Shown in pieces: positions 34,901-42,895 of a stretch of DNA of 64,000 bases (position 1 is its first letter; every line of letters starts with the position of its first letter). The position numbers and the translations under genes were made by a program. The notes beneath the pieces were generated by a model, which searched no databases, had not been told where the DNA came from, and saw only the letters and a program-made list of their open reading frames with translations. The stretch is taken from positions 1 to 64,000 of the forward strand of contig NZ_AUAX01000001.1 of NCBI RefSeq assembly GCF_000428945.1. The letters are read 5' to 3'. This DNA is from Hamadaea tsunoensis DSM 44101 (GTDB lineage Bacteria; Actinomycetota; Actinomycetes; Mycobacteriales; Micromonosporaceae).

Positions 34901-34930
34901 TTGACAAGTGCGATTGGGAGCGCTTCCATA
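34901..34930 (+). promoter_or_regulatory. Xylanase promoter with CebR-like LacI-family operator
   Basis: A consensus -35 TTGACA at 34901-34906 is followed by TGGGAGCGCTTCCA at 34915-34928, one mismatch from the CebR box TGGGAGCGCTCCCA known in Streptomyces. The operator sits in the spacer and over the expected -10, so binding should block transcription of the xylanase until a cello- or xylo-oligosaccharide is present. The regulator is not in the window. Confidence 0.75.
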
Positions 34931-35016
34931 GAGGACGCCTGCCCCTACTCCACGGGGGTGGCCCGTCATCCGCCCCGCCGCACGCCCGCGACGGGGATCG
35001 CCCCGGAGGTCTTCGC

Positions 35017-36543
35017 ATGTCCGCGTACTCCCGCACGCCCAGGCCGGCCCTGTGGCGTGCCGTCATCATCGGATCGGCCGCCGCAGCCGCGGCCCTCCTC
35101 GTCGCCACGATGTCCACCGGTCCGACGCCCGCCCGGGCCGCCGACCCGACGCTGCACCAGCTGATGGTCAACAAGGGCCGGGTCTACTTCGGCTCCGCCA
35201 CCGACAACGGCGAGCTGTCCGACACCCCGTACACGACCATCCTCGGCAGCGAGTTCGGCTCGATCACGCCCGGCAACTCGATGAAGTGGGACACGATCGA
35301 GCCCACGCAGAACACCTTCAACTTCACCAAGGGCGACGCCATCGTGACGTTCGCCCAGGCCCACAACCAGATCGTGCGCGGGCACACCCTCGTGTGGCAC
35401 AACCAGCTGCCCGGCTGGGTCTCCAGCCTGCCGGCCGCCTCGGTCCAGGCGGCGATGGAGAACCACATCACCCAGGAGGCCACCCACTACAAGGGCAAGG
35501 TCTACTCCTGGGACGTCGTCAACGAGCCCTTCAACGACGACGGCACCTACCGGACCAGCCCGTTCTACAACGCGATGGGTACGGCGTACATCGCCGACGC
35601 GTTCCGCACCGCGCGCGCGGCCGACCCGACCGCCAAGCTCTACATCAACGACTACAACATCGACGGCACCGGGGCCAAGGCCGACGCCATGTACAGCCTC
35701 GTGTCGTCGCTGAAGTCGCAGGGCGTACCGATCGACGGCGTCGGCTTCCAGGGCCACCTCGCCGTGCAGTACGGCTTCCCCACCAACATGCAGGCCAACC
35801 TGCAGCGCTTCGCGGCCCTCGGCCTCGACGTGGCCATCACCGAGCTGGACGTGCGCATGGTCCTGCCGGCCGACAGCAGCAAGGTCGCCACGCAGAACCA
35901 GTACTACACCAACGTCGTCAACGCCTGCATCGGCGTCACCCGCTGCGTCGGCATCACCATCTGGGACTACACCGACAAGTACTCGTGGGTGCCCGGCACG
36001 TTCTCCGGCCAGGGTTCGGCGCTGCCGTGGGATGAGAACCTGCTGAAGAAGCCCGCGTACTCGGCGATCGCGGCGGCCCTCGGCCTGACCTCGCCGTCGC
36101 CGTCCGCCTCGGCGTCCTCGTCGGCCTCGCCGTCCCCGTCGGCCTCACGCTCCGCGTCGCCGTCGCCGTCCGTGTCGCCCTCGGCCTCGCCGTCGACCTC
36201 GCCGAACCCCGGCGGCGGCTGCAAGGTCGTCTACGCCGCGAGCCCGTGGACCGAGAGCGCCGGCGTCGGCGGCTTCACCGCCAACATCACCATCACCAAC
36301 ACCGGCAGTACGCCGATCAGCGGCTGGTCGCTGAAGTTCTCGCTGCCGTCCGGGCAGACGCTGACCCAGTCCGGCTGGAGCGCCACGTACGCCGTCAGCG
36401 GCCAGGCCGTCACCGCGACGAACGTGTCCTACAACAGCGCCATCGCGGCCGGCGCCTCGATCGGCATCGGCTTCAACGGCCGGTGGACGGGCAGCTACAC
36501 GAGCCCGACGTCGTTCACCCTGAACAACGTGGCCTGCTCCTGA
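35017..36543 (+). CDS. Secreted GH10 endo-1,4-beta-xylanase with CBM2
   Basis: 508 aa. Signal peptide about 1-40 (cleavage after PARA), GH10 catalytic domain about 42-355 with acid/base Glu170 (WDVVNEP) and nucleophile Glu276 (ITELDV), a Ser/Pro linker of about 40 residues (SPSASASSSASPSPSAS), and a C-terminal family 2 carbohydrate-binding module about 405-508 bounded by two Cys. Cleaves xylan outside the cell while the CBM2 binds cellulose or xylan. GGAGG precedes the ATG at 35017. Regulation by a LacI-type repressor is indicated by the upstream box. Confidence 0.96.
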   Translation: MSAYSRTPRPALWRAVIIGSAAAAAALLVATMSTGPTPARAADPTLHQLMVNKGRVYFGSATDNGELSDTPYTTILGSEFGSITPGNSMKWDTIEPTQNTFNFTKGDAIVTFAQAHNQIVRGHTLVWHNQLPGWVSSLPAASVQAAMENHITQEATHYKGKVYSWDVVNEPFNDDGTYRTSPFYNAMGTAYIADAFRTARAADPTAKLYINDYNIDGTGAKADAMYSLVSSLKSQGVPIDGVGFQGHLAVQYGFPTNMQANLQRFAALGLDVAITELDVRMVLPADSSKVATQNQYYTNVVNACIGVTRCVGITIWDYTDKYSWVPGTFSGQGSALPWDENLLKKPAYSAIAAALGLTSPSPSASASSSASPSPSASRSASPSPSVSPSASPSTSPNPGGGCKVVYAASPWTESAGVGGFTANITITNTGSTPISGWSLKFSLPSGQTLTQSGWSATYAVSGQAVTATNVSYNSAIAAGASIGIGFNGRWTGSYTSPTSFTLNNVACS

Positions 36544-36548
36544 TCCTT

Positions 36549-36577
36549 CGCCGGCCGCCGTCACCGGACGGCCGGCG
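36549..36577 (+). terminator. Xylanase terminator hairpin
   Basis: CGCCGGCCG and CGGCCGGCG arms, 6 bases after the xylanase stop. Confidence 0.75.
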
Positions 36578-36585
36578 ATCCTGAC

Positions 36586-36623
36586 ACGACGGCCCGGCCT
36601 CCGGGGAGAGGCCGGGCCGTCGT
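36586..36623. terminator. Strong bidirectional hairpin between xylanase and adoK
   Basis: Perfect 15-bp arms ACGACGGCCCGGCCT and complement around an 8-base loop, with CTTT downstream. It insulates the two convergent genes. Confidence 0.85.
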
Positions 36624-36639
36624 CCGTTCTTTGCGGCGC

Positions 36640-37629
36640 CTACTGCTGGGGGCGGTCCGCCAGGTGCGGGCGGACCTCGTCGGCGGCGGCGTCACCGTAG
36701 GACTCGGCCAGCCGCTTGAGGAAGAGATCGGCGCGCACGTCGTACTCCTGCGTACCGATGGTCTCCAGGACCAGGGTGGCGAGCAGGGCGCCGACCTGGG
36801 CCGACCGCTCCAGACCCAGACCCCAGGACAGGCCGGTGAAGAACCCGGCCCGGAAGCCGTCCCCCACACCCGTCGGGTCGTACGCCGTGATCTCGCGGGC
36901 CACCGGCACGTGAATGCGCTCCAGGTCCCGGCCGGTGATCTCGACGCCGTTCTTGCCGAGGGTCGTGACGCGTACCGCGACGCGGTCGAGCACCTGGTCG
37001 GCGGTCAGCCCCGACTTCTGCTCCAGCAGCGACTTCTCGTACTCGTTGGTCAGCAGGTACGCCGCGCCGTCGATCAGGCCGAGCACGTCCTCGCCGCCCA
37101 TCCGGGCCAGCTGCTGGGAGGGGTCGGCGGCGAAGGCGTACCCGCGCTCGCGGCACTCCTGCGAGTGGCGCACCATGGCCGCCGGGTCGTTGGCGCCGAC
37201 GATCACCAGGTCGAGGCCGCCGACGCGGTCCGCGACCGGCCGCAGCTCGATGTTGCGCGCCTCGGACATCGCACCGGCGTAGAAGGAGGCGACCTGGCAC
37301 TGGTCCTCGTCCGTGGTGCAGACGAACCGGGCCGTGTGTGCGATCTCGCTCACGTGCACCGAGGCGCAGTCGACGTTGTGCCGCTCCAGCCACGAGCGGT
37401 AGTCCGCGAAGTCGGCGCCGACCGCGCCGAGCAGGATCGGCCGCAACCCGAGCTGGCCCATGCCGAACGCGATGTTCGCGGCCACGCCGCCACGGCGTAC
37501 CACCAGGTCGTCGACGAGGAACGAGAGCGAGACCTTGTCCAGCTGGTCGGCGATCAGCTGGTCGGCGAAGCGCCCCGGAAAGTGCATCAGGTGGTCGGTG
37601 GCGATCGAGCCGGTCACGGCGATCTTCAT
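36640..37629 (-). CDS. adoK: PfkB-family kinase, probable adenosine kinase
   Basis: 329 aa. Ribokinase-fold sugar/nucleoside kinase: GGVAANIAFGMGQLG near residue 47 and the anion-hole motif DPTGVGDGFRAGFFTGL near 268 with catalytic Asp. It resembles mycobacterial AdoK (Rv2202c), which phosphorylates adenosine and lies at the same place relative to ctaC and the ErpA homologue, so adenosine is the likeliest substrate; other PfkB sugars remain possible. ATG preceded by GAGGAG. Confidence 0.85.
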   Translation of the reverse strand: MKIAVTGSIATDHLMHFPGRFADQLIADQLDKVSLSFLVDDLVVRRGGVAANIAFGMGQLGLRPILLGAVGADFADYRSWLERHNVDCASVHVSEIAHTARFVCTTDEDQCQVASFYAGAMSEARNIELRPVADRVGGLDLVIVGANDPAAMVRHSQECRERGYAFAADPSQQLARMGGEDVLGLIDGAAYLLTNEYEKSLLEQKSGLTADQVLDRVAVRVTTLGKNGVEITGRDLERIHVPVAREITAYDPTGVGDGFRAGFFTGLSWGLGLERSAQVGALLATLVLETIGTQEYDVRADLFLKRLAESYGDAAADEVRPHLADRPQQ

Positions 37630-37778
37630 AGCGCTCCTCGGGAATTCACTGGACGGCCGGTGTTCACGCAACGGCCGTGCCAGCCTACCGGCCCGTAATC
37701 CATGATCTCGATCGGCCGCACCGCCCGAGCTGCCGCGCACCCCGTGAGGCGGCCACCGATCCGGGGCCGGACAAGCGA

Positions 37779-37808
37779 AACCGCCGCGCCCCGAAGGACG
37801 CGGCGGTT
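37779..37808 (-). terminator. erpA-distal hairpin
   Basis: 10-bp arms AACCGCCGCG and CGCGGCGGTT; lies downstream of erpA on the minus strand. Confidence 0.7.
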
Positions 37809-37836
37809 CGGTGTTCGGGTGGCTTCCGCGGACCCG

Positions 37837-37868
37837 TCAAGATCCGAAAGCGTACGCCAGGATCTTGA
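37837..37868 (-). terminator. erpA-proximal hairpin
   Basis: TCAAGATCC and GGATCTTGA arms around 14 bases, 8 bases past the erpA stop. The CAAGATCC word resembles the edge of the dispersed repeats. Confidence 0.6.
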
Positions 37869-37876
37869 TGGAGGTA

Positions 37877-38236
37877 CTAGTGGAAGCTGTCGCCGCAGGC
37901 GCAGGAGCCCTGCGCGTTGGGGTTGTCGATGGTGAAGCCCTGCGCGTCGATGCGGTCCGCGAAGTCGATCGTGGCGCCCGAGAGGTACGGCGCGCTCATC
38001 CGGTCGGTCACGACCTCGACACCGCCGAAGTCGGCGACGACGTCCCCGTCGAGATCGCGCTCGTCGAAGAAGAGCTGGTAGCGCAGGCCCGAGCAACCGC
38101 CGGGCTGGACGGCCACACGCAGGCGAAGGTCGTCACGGCCCTCCTGCTCCAGCAGGGCCTTGACCTTGACAGCCGCGACCTCGGTGAGGTTGATGCCGGT
38201 CGCAGTGCCCTGCGAGTCGGTGGTAGAAGTGCTCAC
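37877..38236 (-). CDS. erpA: A-type iron-sulfur carrier protein
   Basis: 119 aa. HesB/IscA/ErpA family with the three conserved cysteines: Cys48 in PGGCSGLRY and Cys112/Cys114 in SCACGDSFH. Delivers Fe-S clusters to apo-enzymes; NadA, aconitase-type proteins and the Rieske subunit are natural clients. GTG at 38236 is selected because GGGAG is 5 bases upstream. Placement between adoK and glycerate kinase matches Rv2204c. Confidence 0.93.
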   Translation of the reverse strand: MSTSTTDSQGTATGINLTEVAAVKVKALLEQEGRDDLRLRVAVQPGGCSGLRYQLFFDERDLDGDVVADFGGVEVVTDRMSAPYLSGATIDFADRIDAQGFTIDNPNAQGSCACGDSFH

Positions 38237-38357
38237 GAGTGCTCCCTGATCTCTTGCGATCGTCATCTTGCCGACGCCTTCTCAAAGCCAACGCTAGCTC
38301 GCCGGCGACGATTCCCGGTCGGCGACCCGGACTGCCCGGGTGGCGTGTTGCTGTTGT

Positions 38358-38834
38358 TCACGCTGTGGCGGCCGTGGCCGCCGGTTCGGTCTGCGCGCCC
38401 GTCTCCGAGCTCAAGGTGGTGGCGAGCACGGCGCGCTGCGTGGGGCAGGCGTCCCGCCAGCGGGCGCGGCCGTCCTCGGTGATGTTCACGAAGACGCCGC
38501 GGCGGTCGGTCGAGCAGGAGGCGCGGGCGACGAGGCCCTCCCGCTCCAGCCGGTCGACGGCCCGCGACAGGGCGCTCTGGCTGAGGTGCACCTCGTCGGC
38601 GAGCTCCTGCATGCGGGCGGCGCAGTCGTCGGCCTCGGCCAGCCGGTCGAGGATCTCGAACTCGCTCATGCCGATCCCGTGCTGTTCGTGCAGGGCCTTG
38701 TCGAGCTGGCACGAGGTTGTCGTGAACAGGCGCGCGAGGTCGCGCCACTGCCGGACCTGCAGCGGCGTCTGGTCCTGCAGCCGGTGCGGGCGCGGCTGCG
38801 TGCCTGTAGTGGAGAGGGCGGCTCCGTCGGTCAC
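38358..38834 (-). CDS. MarR-family transcriptional regulator
   Basis: 158 aa. Winged helix: MSEFEILDRLAEADDCAARM, LADEVHLSQSALSRAVDRLE (recognition helix) and wing EREGLVARASCSTDRRGVFV. Divergent from an MFS exporter with 85 bases between starts; likely represses both itself and the exporter. Two Cys (CAA, ASCSTDRR) might allow redox sensing. GTG start, with TAGGAT 6 bases upstream. Confidence 0.92.
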   Translation of the reverse strand: MTDGAALSTTGTQPRPHRLQDQTPLQVRQWRDLARLFTTTSCQLDKALHEQHGIGMSEFEILDRLAEADDCAARMQELADEVHLSQSALSRAVDRLEREGLVARASCSTDRRGVFVNITEDGRARWRDACPTQRAVLATTLSSETGAQTEPAATAATA

Positions 38835-38840
38835 GGGGCG

Positions 38841-38859
38841 ATCCTAGCATGCAGCTGCA
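38841..38859 (-). promoter_or_regulatory. marR leaderless -10 (TAGGAT) and adjoining palindrome TGCAGCTGCA
   Basis: TAGGAT at 38841-38846 ends 6 bases before the GTG. The 10-bp palindrome TGCAGCTGCA at 38850-38859 lies just upstream in the promoter spacer and is a candidate MarR half-operator. Confidence 0.6.
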
Positions 38860-38882
38860 CAACATGCGAAGGAATTTATTGC

Positions 38883-38912
38883 TTGCGCATTGTTTGCGTA
38901 CGCATGTAGGTT
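38883..38912 (+). promoter_or_regulatory. MFS promoter with palindrome TGCGTACGCA
   Basis: Possible -35 TTGCGC (38883-38888), palindrome TGCGTACGCA (38895-38904) in the spacer and -10 TAGGTT (38907-38912), which ends 7 bases before the ATG. Shares the TGCNNNNGCA form with the marR-side palindrome. Confidence 0.6.
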
Positions 38913-38919
38913 ACCGATC

Positions 38920-40377
38920 ATGACTTCGACCGCGGTACGCACCGCGACCACGCCCGACCCTGCTCAAGATCAGGCAACCAAGATCCCCGAGCCCCTCCGA
39001 GATACGCGCTGGACGCCCCGGCTGTGGGGCCTCCTGCTGGTGCTGTGCACCGTGCTCTTCCTCGACGGCCTCGACATCTCGATGGTCGGCGTGGCCCTGC
39101 CCGCCATCCAGACCGACCTCGGCCTGTCCACCGCGACGTTGCAGTGGATCGTGAGCGGCTACGTCCTCGGCTACGGCGGCCTGCTGCTGCTCGGCGGGCG
39201 TACGGCCGACCTGCTCGGGCGGCGCCGTGCGCTCCTGATCGCGCTCGGCGTCTTCGCGGCGGCCTCCCTGCTCGGCAGCCTCGTGGACGACGGCACCACG
39301 CTGATCGCCACCCGGTTCGTCAAGGGCCTGGCCGCCGCGTTCACCGCCCCGGCGGGCCTGTCGATCCTGACCACGACCTTCCCCGAGGGCCCCGTACGCA
39401 ACCGTGCACTCGGGATCTACACGGTCTTCGGCGCGAGCGGCTTCTCGTCCGGGCTGATCCTCGGCGGCCTGCTCACCGAGATCAACTGGCGGGCGACGTT
39501 CCTCCTGCCCGCTCCGCTGGCCCTGATCGCGCTGGTCGCCGGGTACAAGCTGATCCCGCGCCACAAGGAGAAGGCCGAGGGCGGCCACGACATCCTCGGC
39601 GCGGTGACCTCGACGGCGGCGTTGCTGCTCCTCGTGTTCACCGTCGTCAACGCGCCGGCCGCCGGCTGGGGCTCCGTACGCACCATCGCCTCGTTCGCGG
39701 CCGTCGCCATCCTGATCGCCGTCTTCATCGCGGTCGAGAAGCGGCTGGCGCACCCGCTGATCCGCCTCGGCATCTTCCGCAACCGCGAGCTCGTCCGGGC
39801 CAACGTCGCGGCGCTGACGGTCGCGGGGGCGTACATGAGCTTCCAGTTCATCGTCACCCTGTATCTGCAGGCGGTCCTCGGCTGGGCCCCGCTGCAGATG
39901 GCCCTGGCGCTGCTCCCGGCCGGCCTGATAGTCGCGAGTTCCGGTTCGCTCATGGGCCGCCTGATCACCCGCTACGGCACCGGTCGCCTGATCGCCGGCG
40001 GCATGGCCTCGTTCGTGCTCGCGTACGCGCTCTTCCTCGGGGTCGGGGCGGACTCGTCCTACCCGCGCATGCTGCCGACCGTGCTGCTGCTCGGGGCGGG
40101 CTTCGCGCTCTGCTTCGCGTCGATGAACGTCCAGGCCACCAACGGCGTCGCCGACGACGAGCAGGGCCTCGCCTCCGGCCTCGTCCAGTCCTCGTTCCAG
40201 ATCGGCGGCGCGGTCGTCCTCGCGGTCACCAGCGCGATCGTCGGCAGCGTGGCCATCCGCCCGGGACATGTCCCGTCGAGCTTCTACCCGGCGCTCGCGG
40301 TCGTCACCGCGGTCACCGTGGTCGGCCTGGTGGTCGCCCTCCTGGGGGCGCGCCGAACGGCGAAGCACGCGCGATAA
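38920..40377 (+). CDS. MFS drug exporter (DHA2-type, 14 helices)
   Basis: 485 aa. Proton-driven efflux pump: helix 1 with LFLDGLDISMVGVALPAIQ, motif A LGGRTADLLGRRRALLI and motif C-like FGASGFSSGLILGGLLTE. About 14 hydrophobic segments. Next to a divergent MarR regulator, the classic arrangement for inducible resistance to an antibiotic or phenolic compound. Substrate unknown. Confidence 0.92.
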   Translation: MTSTAVRTATTPDPAQDQATKIPEPLRDTRWTPRLWGLLLVLCTVLFLDGLDISMVGVALPAIQTDLGLSTATLQWIVSGYVLGYGGLLLLGGRTADLLGRRRALLIALGVFAAASLLGSLVDDGTTLIATRFVKGLAAAFTAPAGLSILTTTFPEGPVRNRALGIYTVFGASGFSSGLILGGLLTEINWRATFLLPAPLALIALVAGYKLIPRHKEKAEGGHDILGAVTSTAALLLLVFTVVNAPAAGWGSVRTIASFAAVAILIAVFIAVEKRLAHPLIRLGIFRNRELVRANVAALTVAGAYMSFQFIVTLYLQAVLGWAPLQMALALLPAGLIVASSGSLMGRLITRYGTGRLIAGGMASFVLAYALFLGVGADSSYPRMLPTVLLLGAGFALCFASMNVQATNGVADDEQGLASGLVQSSFQIGGAVVLAVTSAIVGSVAIRPGHVPSSFYPALAVVTAVTVVGLVVALLGARRTAKHAR

Positions 40378-40394
40378 CCCACGTCCACCACCGT

Positions 40395-40429
40395 CCGCGG
40401 GAGCCGTCCATCATGGCCGGCTCCCGCGG
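40395..40429 (+). terminator. MFS terminator hairpin
   Basis: CCGCGGGAGCC and GGCTCCCGCGG perfect arms, 18 bases after the stop. Confidence 0.8.
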
Positions 40430-40437
40430 CGTTTCCC

Positions 40438-40473
40438 GATCAGGATCCAGATCAGGATCCAAGTCAAGATCCA
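40438..40473. repeat. Three tandem 12-mers GATCAGGATCCA
   Basis: Two perfect units (40438-40449, 40450-40461) and a degenerate third (AGTCAAGATCCA). Lies in the gap between convergent MFS and glycerate-kinase genes. Confidence 0.85.
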
Positions 40474-40533
40474 CATTCGGGAATACGCGTGACGGCGTTC
40501 ACCATGACGGGGGACAGCCCCGATTCCGGGGTC

Positions 40534-41616
40534 TCAGCGGGGCGGGAACCGCCCGGCCACCTGCGCGGCGAGGAGGATCAGGCTCTCCTCCGCGTGGTGC
40601 AGCGCTCGATCAGTACCGAAAGTGTCCACAAGAGACTCAACGGCGGTGACGCCGGCCCCGGCTGCTTCGGCTGCGGAAACGGTCGAGCGGCCGGCCAGGA
40701 CGTAGCAGGGGACTTCGTGCCGCCGGGCTGTGCCGGCGACGCCGTCGATGACCTTGCCGTGCAGGGACTGCTCGTCGAACGAGCCCTCGCCGGTGATCAC
40801 CAGGTCGGCGCGGGCGATCTCCGCGTCGAGACCGGTCGCCTCGCGGACGAGGGTGATGCCGGAGACGAGGCGGCCGCCCAGGGCCAGCAGGGCCGCGCCG
40901 AGGCCGCCGGCCGCACCGGCGCCGGGCGTCTCCGCGACCTGCGGGCCGAGGACGGCGGCGACGCGTACGAGGGCGGCTTCCAGGTCGTCGAGGACCGGGC
41001 CGGTCGCGCCCTTCTGCGGGCCGAAGACCCGGGTCGCGCCGCGCGGGCCGGTCAACGGGTTGTCGACGTCCGTCGCCCCGATCAGCTCCACGCCGTCGAG
41101 CGAGCCGAGCCGGCCGGGGTCGGGACGGCCGAAGGCCCGCGCCGGTTCGGGGTGGCCGAGCGCGGCGAGCATCTCCACACCCGCGTCGTTCGTGCCGCTC
41201 CCGCCGAGCCCCACCACGATCCGCCGCACACCGGGAACACCTGCCGCCGCGAGCAGCAGGGCGGTCAGGCCGACGGAGCTCGCGTGCAGCGGATCGCGCC
41301 GGTCCGGACCGCCGGCGGGCTTCAGATGGTGCAGTCCGCAGGCTTGCGCGCTCTCCGCGTACGCCGTGTCGCCCAGCACGAAGATCTCCGCGTCGACCGG
41401 TCGCCCGAGCGGGTCGGCGGTGCGTACGGGAAAGCGCTTACCACTCGGCTGAGCGGCGGCGAGAACGTCGACGAAACCGGGGCCGCCGTCGGCCAGCGGT
41501 CGCCGGACCAGCTCGTCCGCCGGGCGTACGCGCCGCCAACCCGCCGCCACGGCTTCGGCGGCCTCGGCGGCGGACAGCGTACCGGCGAACTTGTCGGGGC
41601 AGATCAACACGCGCAT
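40534..41616 (-). CDS. Glycerate kinase (GckA/GlxK type I)
   Basis: 360 aa. Phosphorylates D-glycerate from ATP to 2- or 3-phosphoglycerate. Family hallmarks: ICPDKFAGTLSAAEAAEAVA, RPLADGGPGFVDVL, GLGGSGTNDAG, VFGPQKGAT, and VITGEGSFDEQSLHGKVIDGVA. Matches the position of Rv2205c after the ErpA gene. No ribosome site seen at the ATG; a weak -10 (TAGGCA) lies 6 bases upstream. Confidence 0.94.
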   Translation of the reverse strand: MRVLICPDKFAGTLSAAEAAEAVAAGWRRVRPADELVRRPLADGGPGFVDVLAAAQPSGKRFPVRTADPLGRPVDAEIFVLGDTAYAESAQACGLHHLKPAGGPDRRDPLHASSVGLTALLLAAAGVPGVRRIVVGLGGSGTNDAGVEMLAALGHPEPARAFGRPDPGRLGSLDGVELIGATDVDNPLTGPRGATRVFGPQKGATGPVLDDLEAALVRVAAVLGPQVAETPGAGAAGGLGAALLALGGRLVSGITLVREATGLDAEIARADLVITGEGSFDEQSLHGKVIDGVAGTARRHEVPCYVLAGRSTVSAAEAAGAGVTAVESLVDTFGTDRALHHAEESLILLAAQVAGRFPPR

Positions 41617-41680
41617 GTGCGGTGCCTATCACACCGGGCGGACGGCTGTCACACCTGCGCGTACGTGGGACGATTCTGAT

Positions 41681-42850
41681 GTGACCACCACATGGGTTGA
41701 ACCAGGCAACACCGCCACGGCGCTGCTGCTGCTCGGCCGGGGCAGCGACCCTGCCTCCGAGCGCGGCGTGGAGTGTCCGGGCGAACTGCCGCCGGCGAGC
41801 GATCCGACGCTGGTCGAGCGGGCGCGGGCGGCCAAGGCGGCGCTCGGCGACCGGGTCTTCGTGCTCGGCCACCACTACCAGCGCGACGAGGTCGTCCAGT
41901 TCGCCGACGTGACCGGTGACTCCTTCAAGCTCGCGCGGGACGCGGCCGCCCGGCCGGACGCCGAGTTCATCGTCTTCTGCGGCGTGCACTTCATGGCGGA
42001 GTCCGCGGACATCCTGACCACGGCCGCGCAGAAGGTGATCCTGCCCGACCTCGCCGCCGGCTGCTCGATGGCCGACATGGCCGTGCTGAGCCAGGTCGAG
42101 CAGGCCTGGGACCGGCTGCAGGAGCTGGGGATCTCCTCCTCCGTCGTGCCGGTGACGTACATGAACTCCTCGGCCGACATCAAGGGCTTCGTCGGACGCA
42201 ACAACGGCGTCGTCTGCACCTCCTCCAACGCCAAGCGGGCTCTGACCTGGGCGTTCGAGCGCGGCGAGAAGGTCCTCTTCCTGCCCGACCAGCACCTCGG
42301 CCGCAACACCGCCGTCCTGGAGATGGGCATCCCGCTTTCCGAGTGCGTGCTCTACGACCCGCACAAGCCGGGCGGCGGCCTCACCGAGGAGCAGCTCCGC
42401 GACGCCAAGATGATCCTCTGGCGCGGGCACTGCTCGGTGCACGGCCGGTTCACCCTGGAGTCCGTGCAGGACGTGCGGGAACGCGTACCGGGGGTGAACG
42501 TGCTCGTGCATCCCGAATGCCGGCACGAGGTCGTCAACGCCGCGGACTACGTCGGCTCGACGGAGTACATCATCCGCGCGATCGAGGCGGCCCCGGCCGG
42601 CTCCGCGTGGGCCGTCGGCACCGAGCTCAACCTGGTACGCCGGCTCGCCCTCGCGCACCCGGACAAGCAGATCATGTTCCTCGACAAGTCGGTCTGCTAC
42701 TGCTCGACGATGAACCGGATCGACCTGCCGCACCTCGTCTGGGCGCTGGAGGAGCTGGTGGCGGGACGCGTACCGAACCAGATCATGGTCGACCCCGACA
42801 CCGCGCGCAACGCCCGGGTCGCCCTCGACCAGATGCTGGCGCTGCCGTAA
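41681..42850 (+). CDS. nadA: Quinolinate synthase
   Basis: 389 aa from GTG. Condenses iminoaspartate with dihydroxyacetone phosphate to quinolinate, the precursor of NAD, using a 4Fe-4S cluster. Likely cluster cysteines: Cys100 (FCGVHFMAES), Cys251 (RGHCSVHGRF) and Cys339 or Cys341 (LDKSVCYCSTM). Substrate motifs GHHYQRDEVV and PDQHLGRNTA are present. nadB and nadC are not adjacent, so this gene is separate from the usual nadABC set in the visible region. Confidence 0.95.
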   Translation: MTTTWVEPGNTATALLLLGRGSDPASERGVECPGELPPASDPTLVERARAAKAALGDRVFVLGHHYQRDEVVQFADVTGDSFKLARDAAARPDAEFIVFCGVHFMAESADILTTAAQKVILPDLAAGCSMADMAVLSQVEQAWDRLQELGISSSVVPVTYMNSSADIKGFVGRNNGVVCTSSNAKRALTWAFERGEKVLFLPDQHLGRNTAVLEMGIPLSECVLYDPHKPGGGLTEEQLRDAKMILWRGHCSVHGRFTLESVQDVRERVPGVNVLVHPECRHEVVNAADYVGSTEYIIRAIEAAPAGSAWAVGTELNLVRRLALAHPDKQIMFLDKSVCYCSTMNRIDLPHLVWALEELVAGRVPNQIMVDPDTARNARVALDQMLALP

Positions 42851-42861
42851 AACGATTCGCG

Positions 42862-42891
42862 AAAGGGCCGCCCCGACCGGGGCGGCCCTTT
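42862..42891. terminator. Bidirectional terminator between nadA and the haem peroxidase
   Basis: 13-bp perfect arms AAAGGGCCGCCCC and complement with a GACC loop. Confidence 0.9.
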
Positions 42892-42895
42892 GCCG

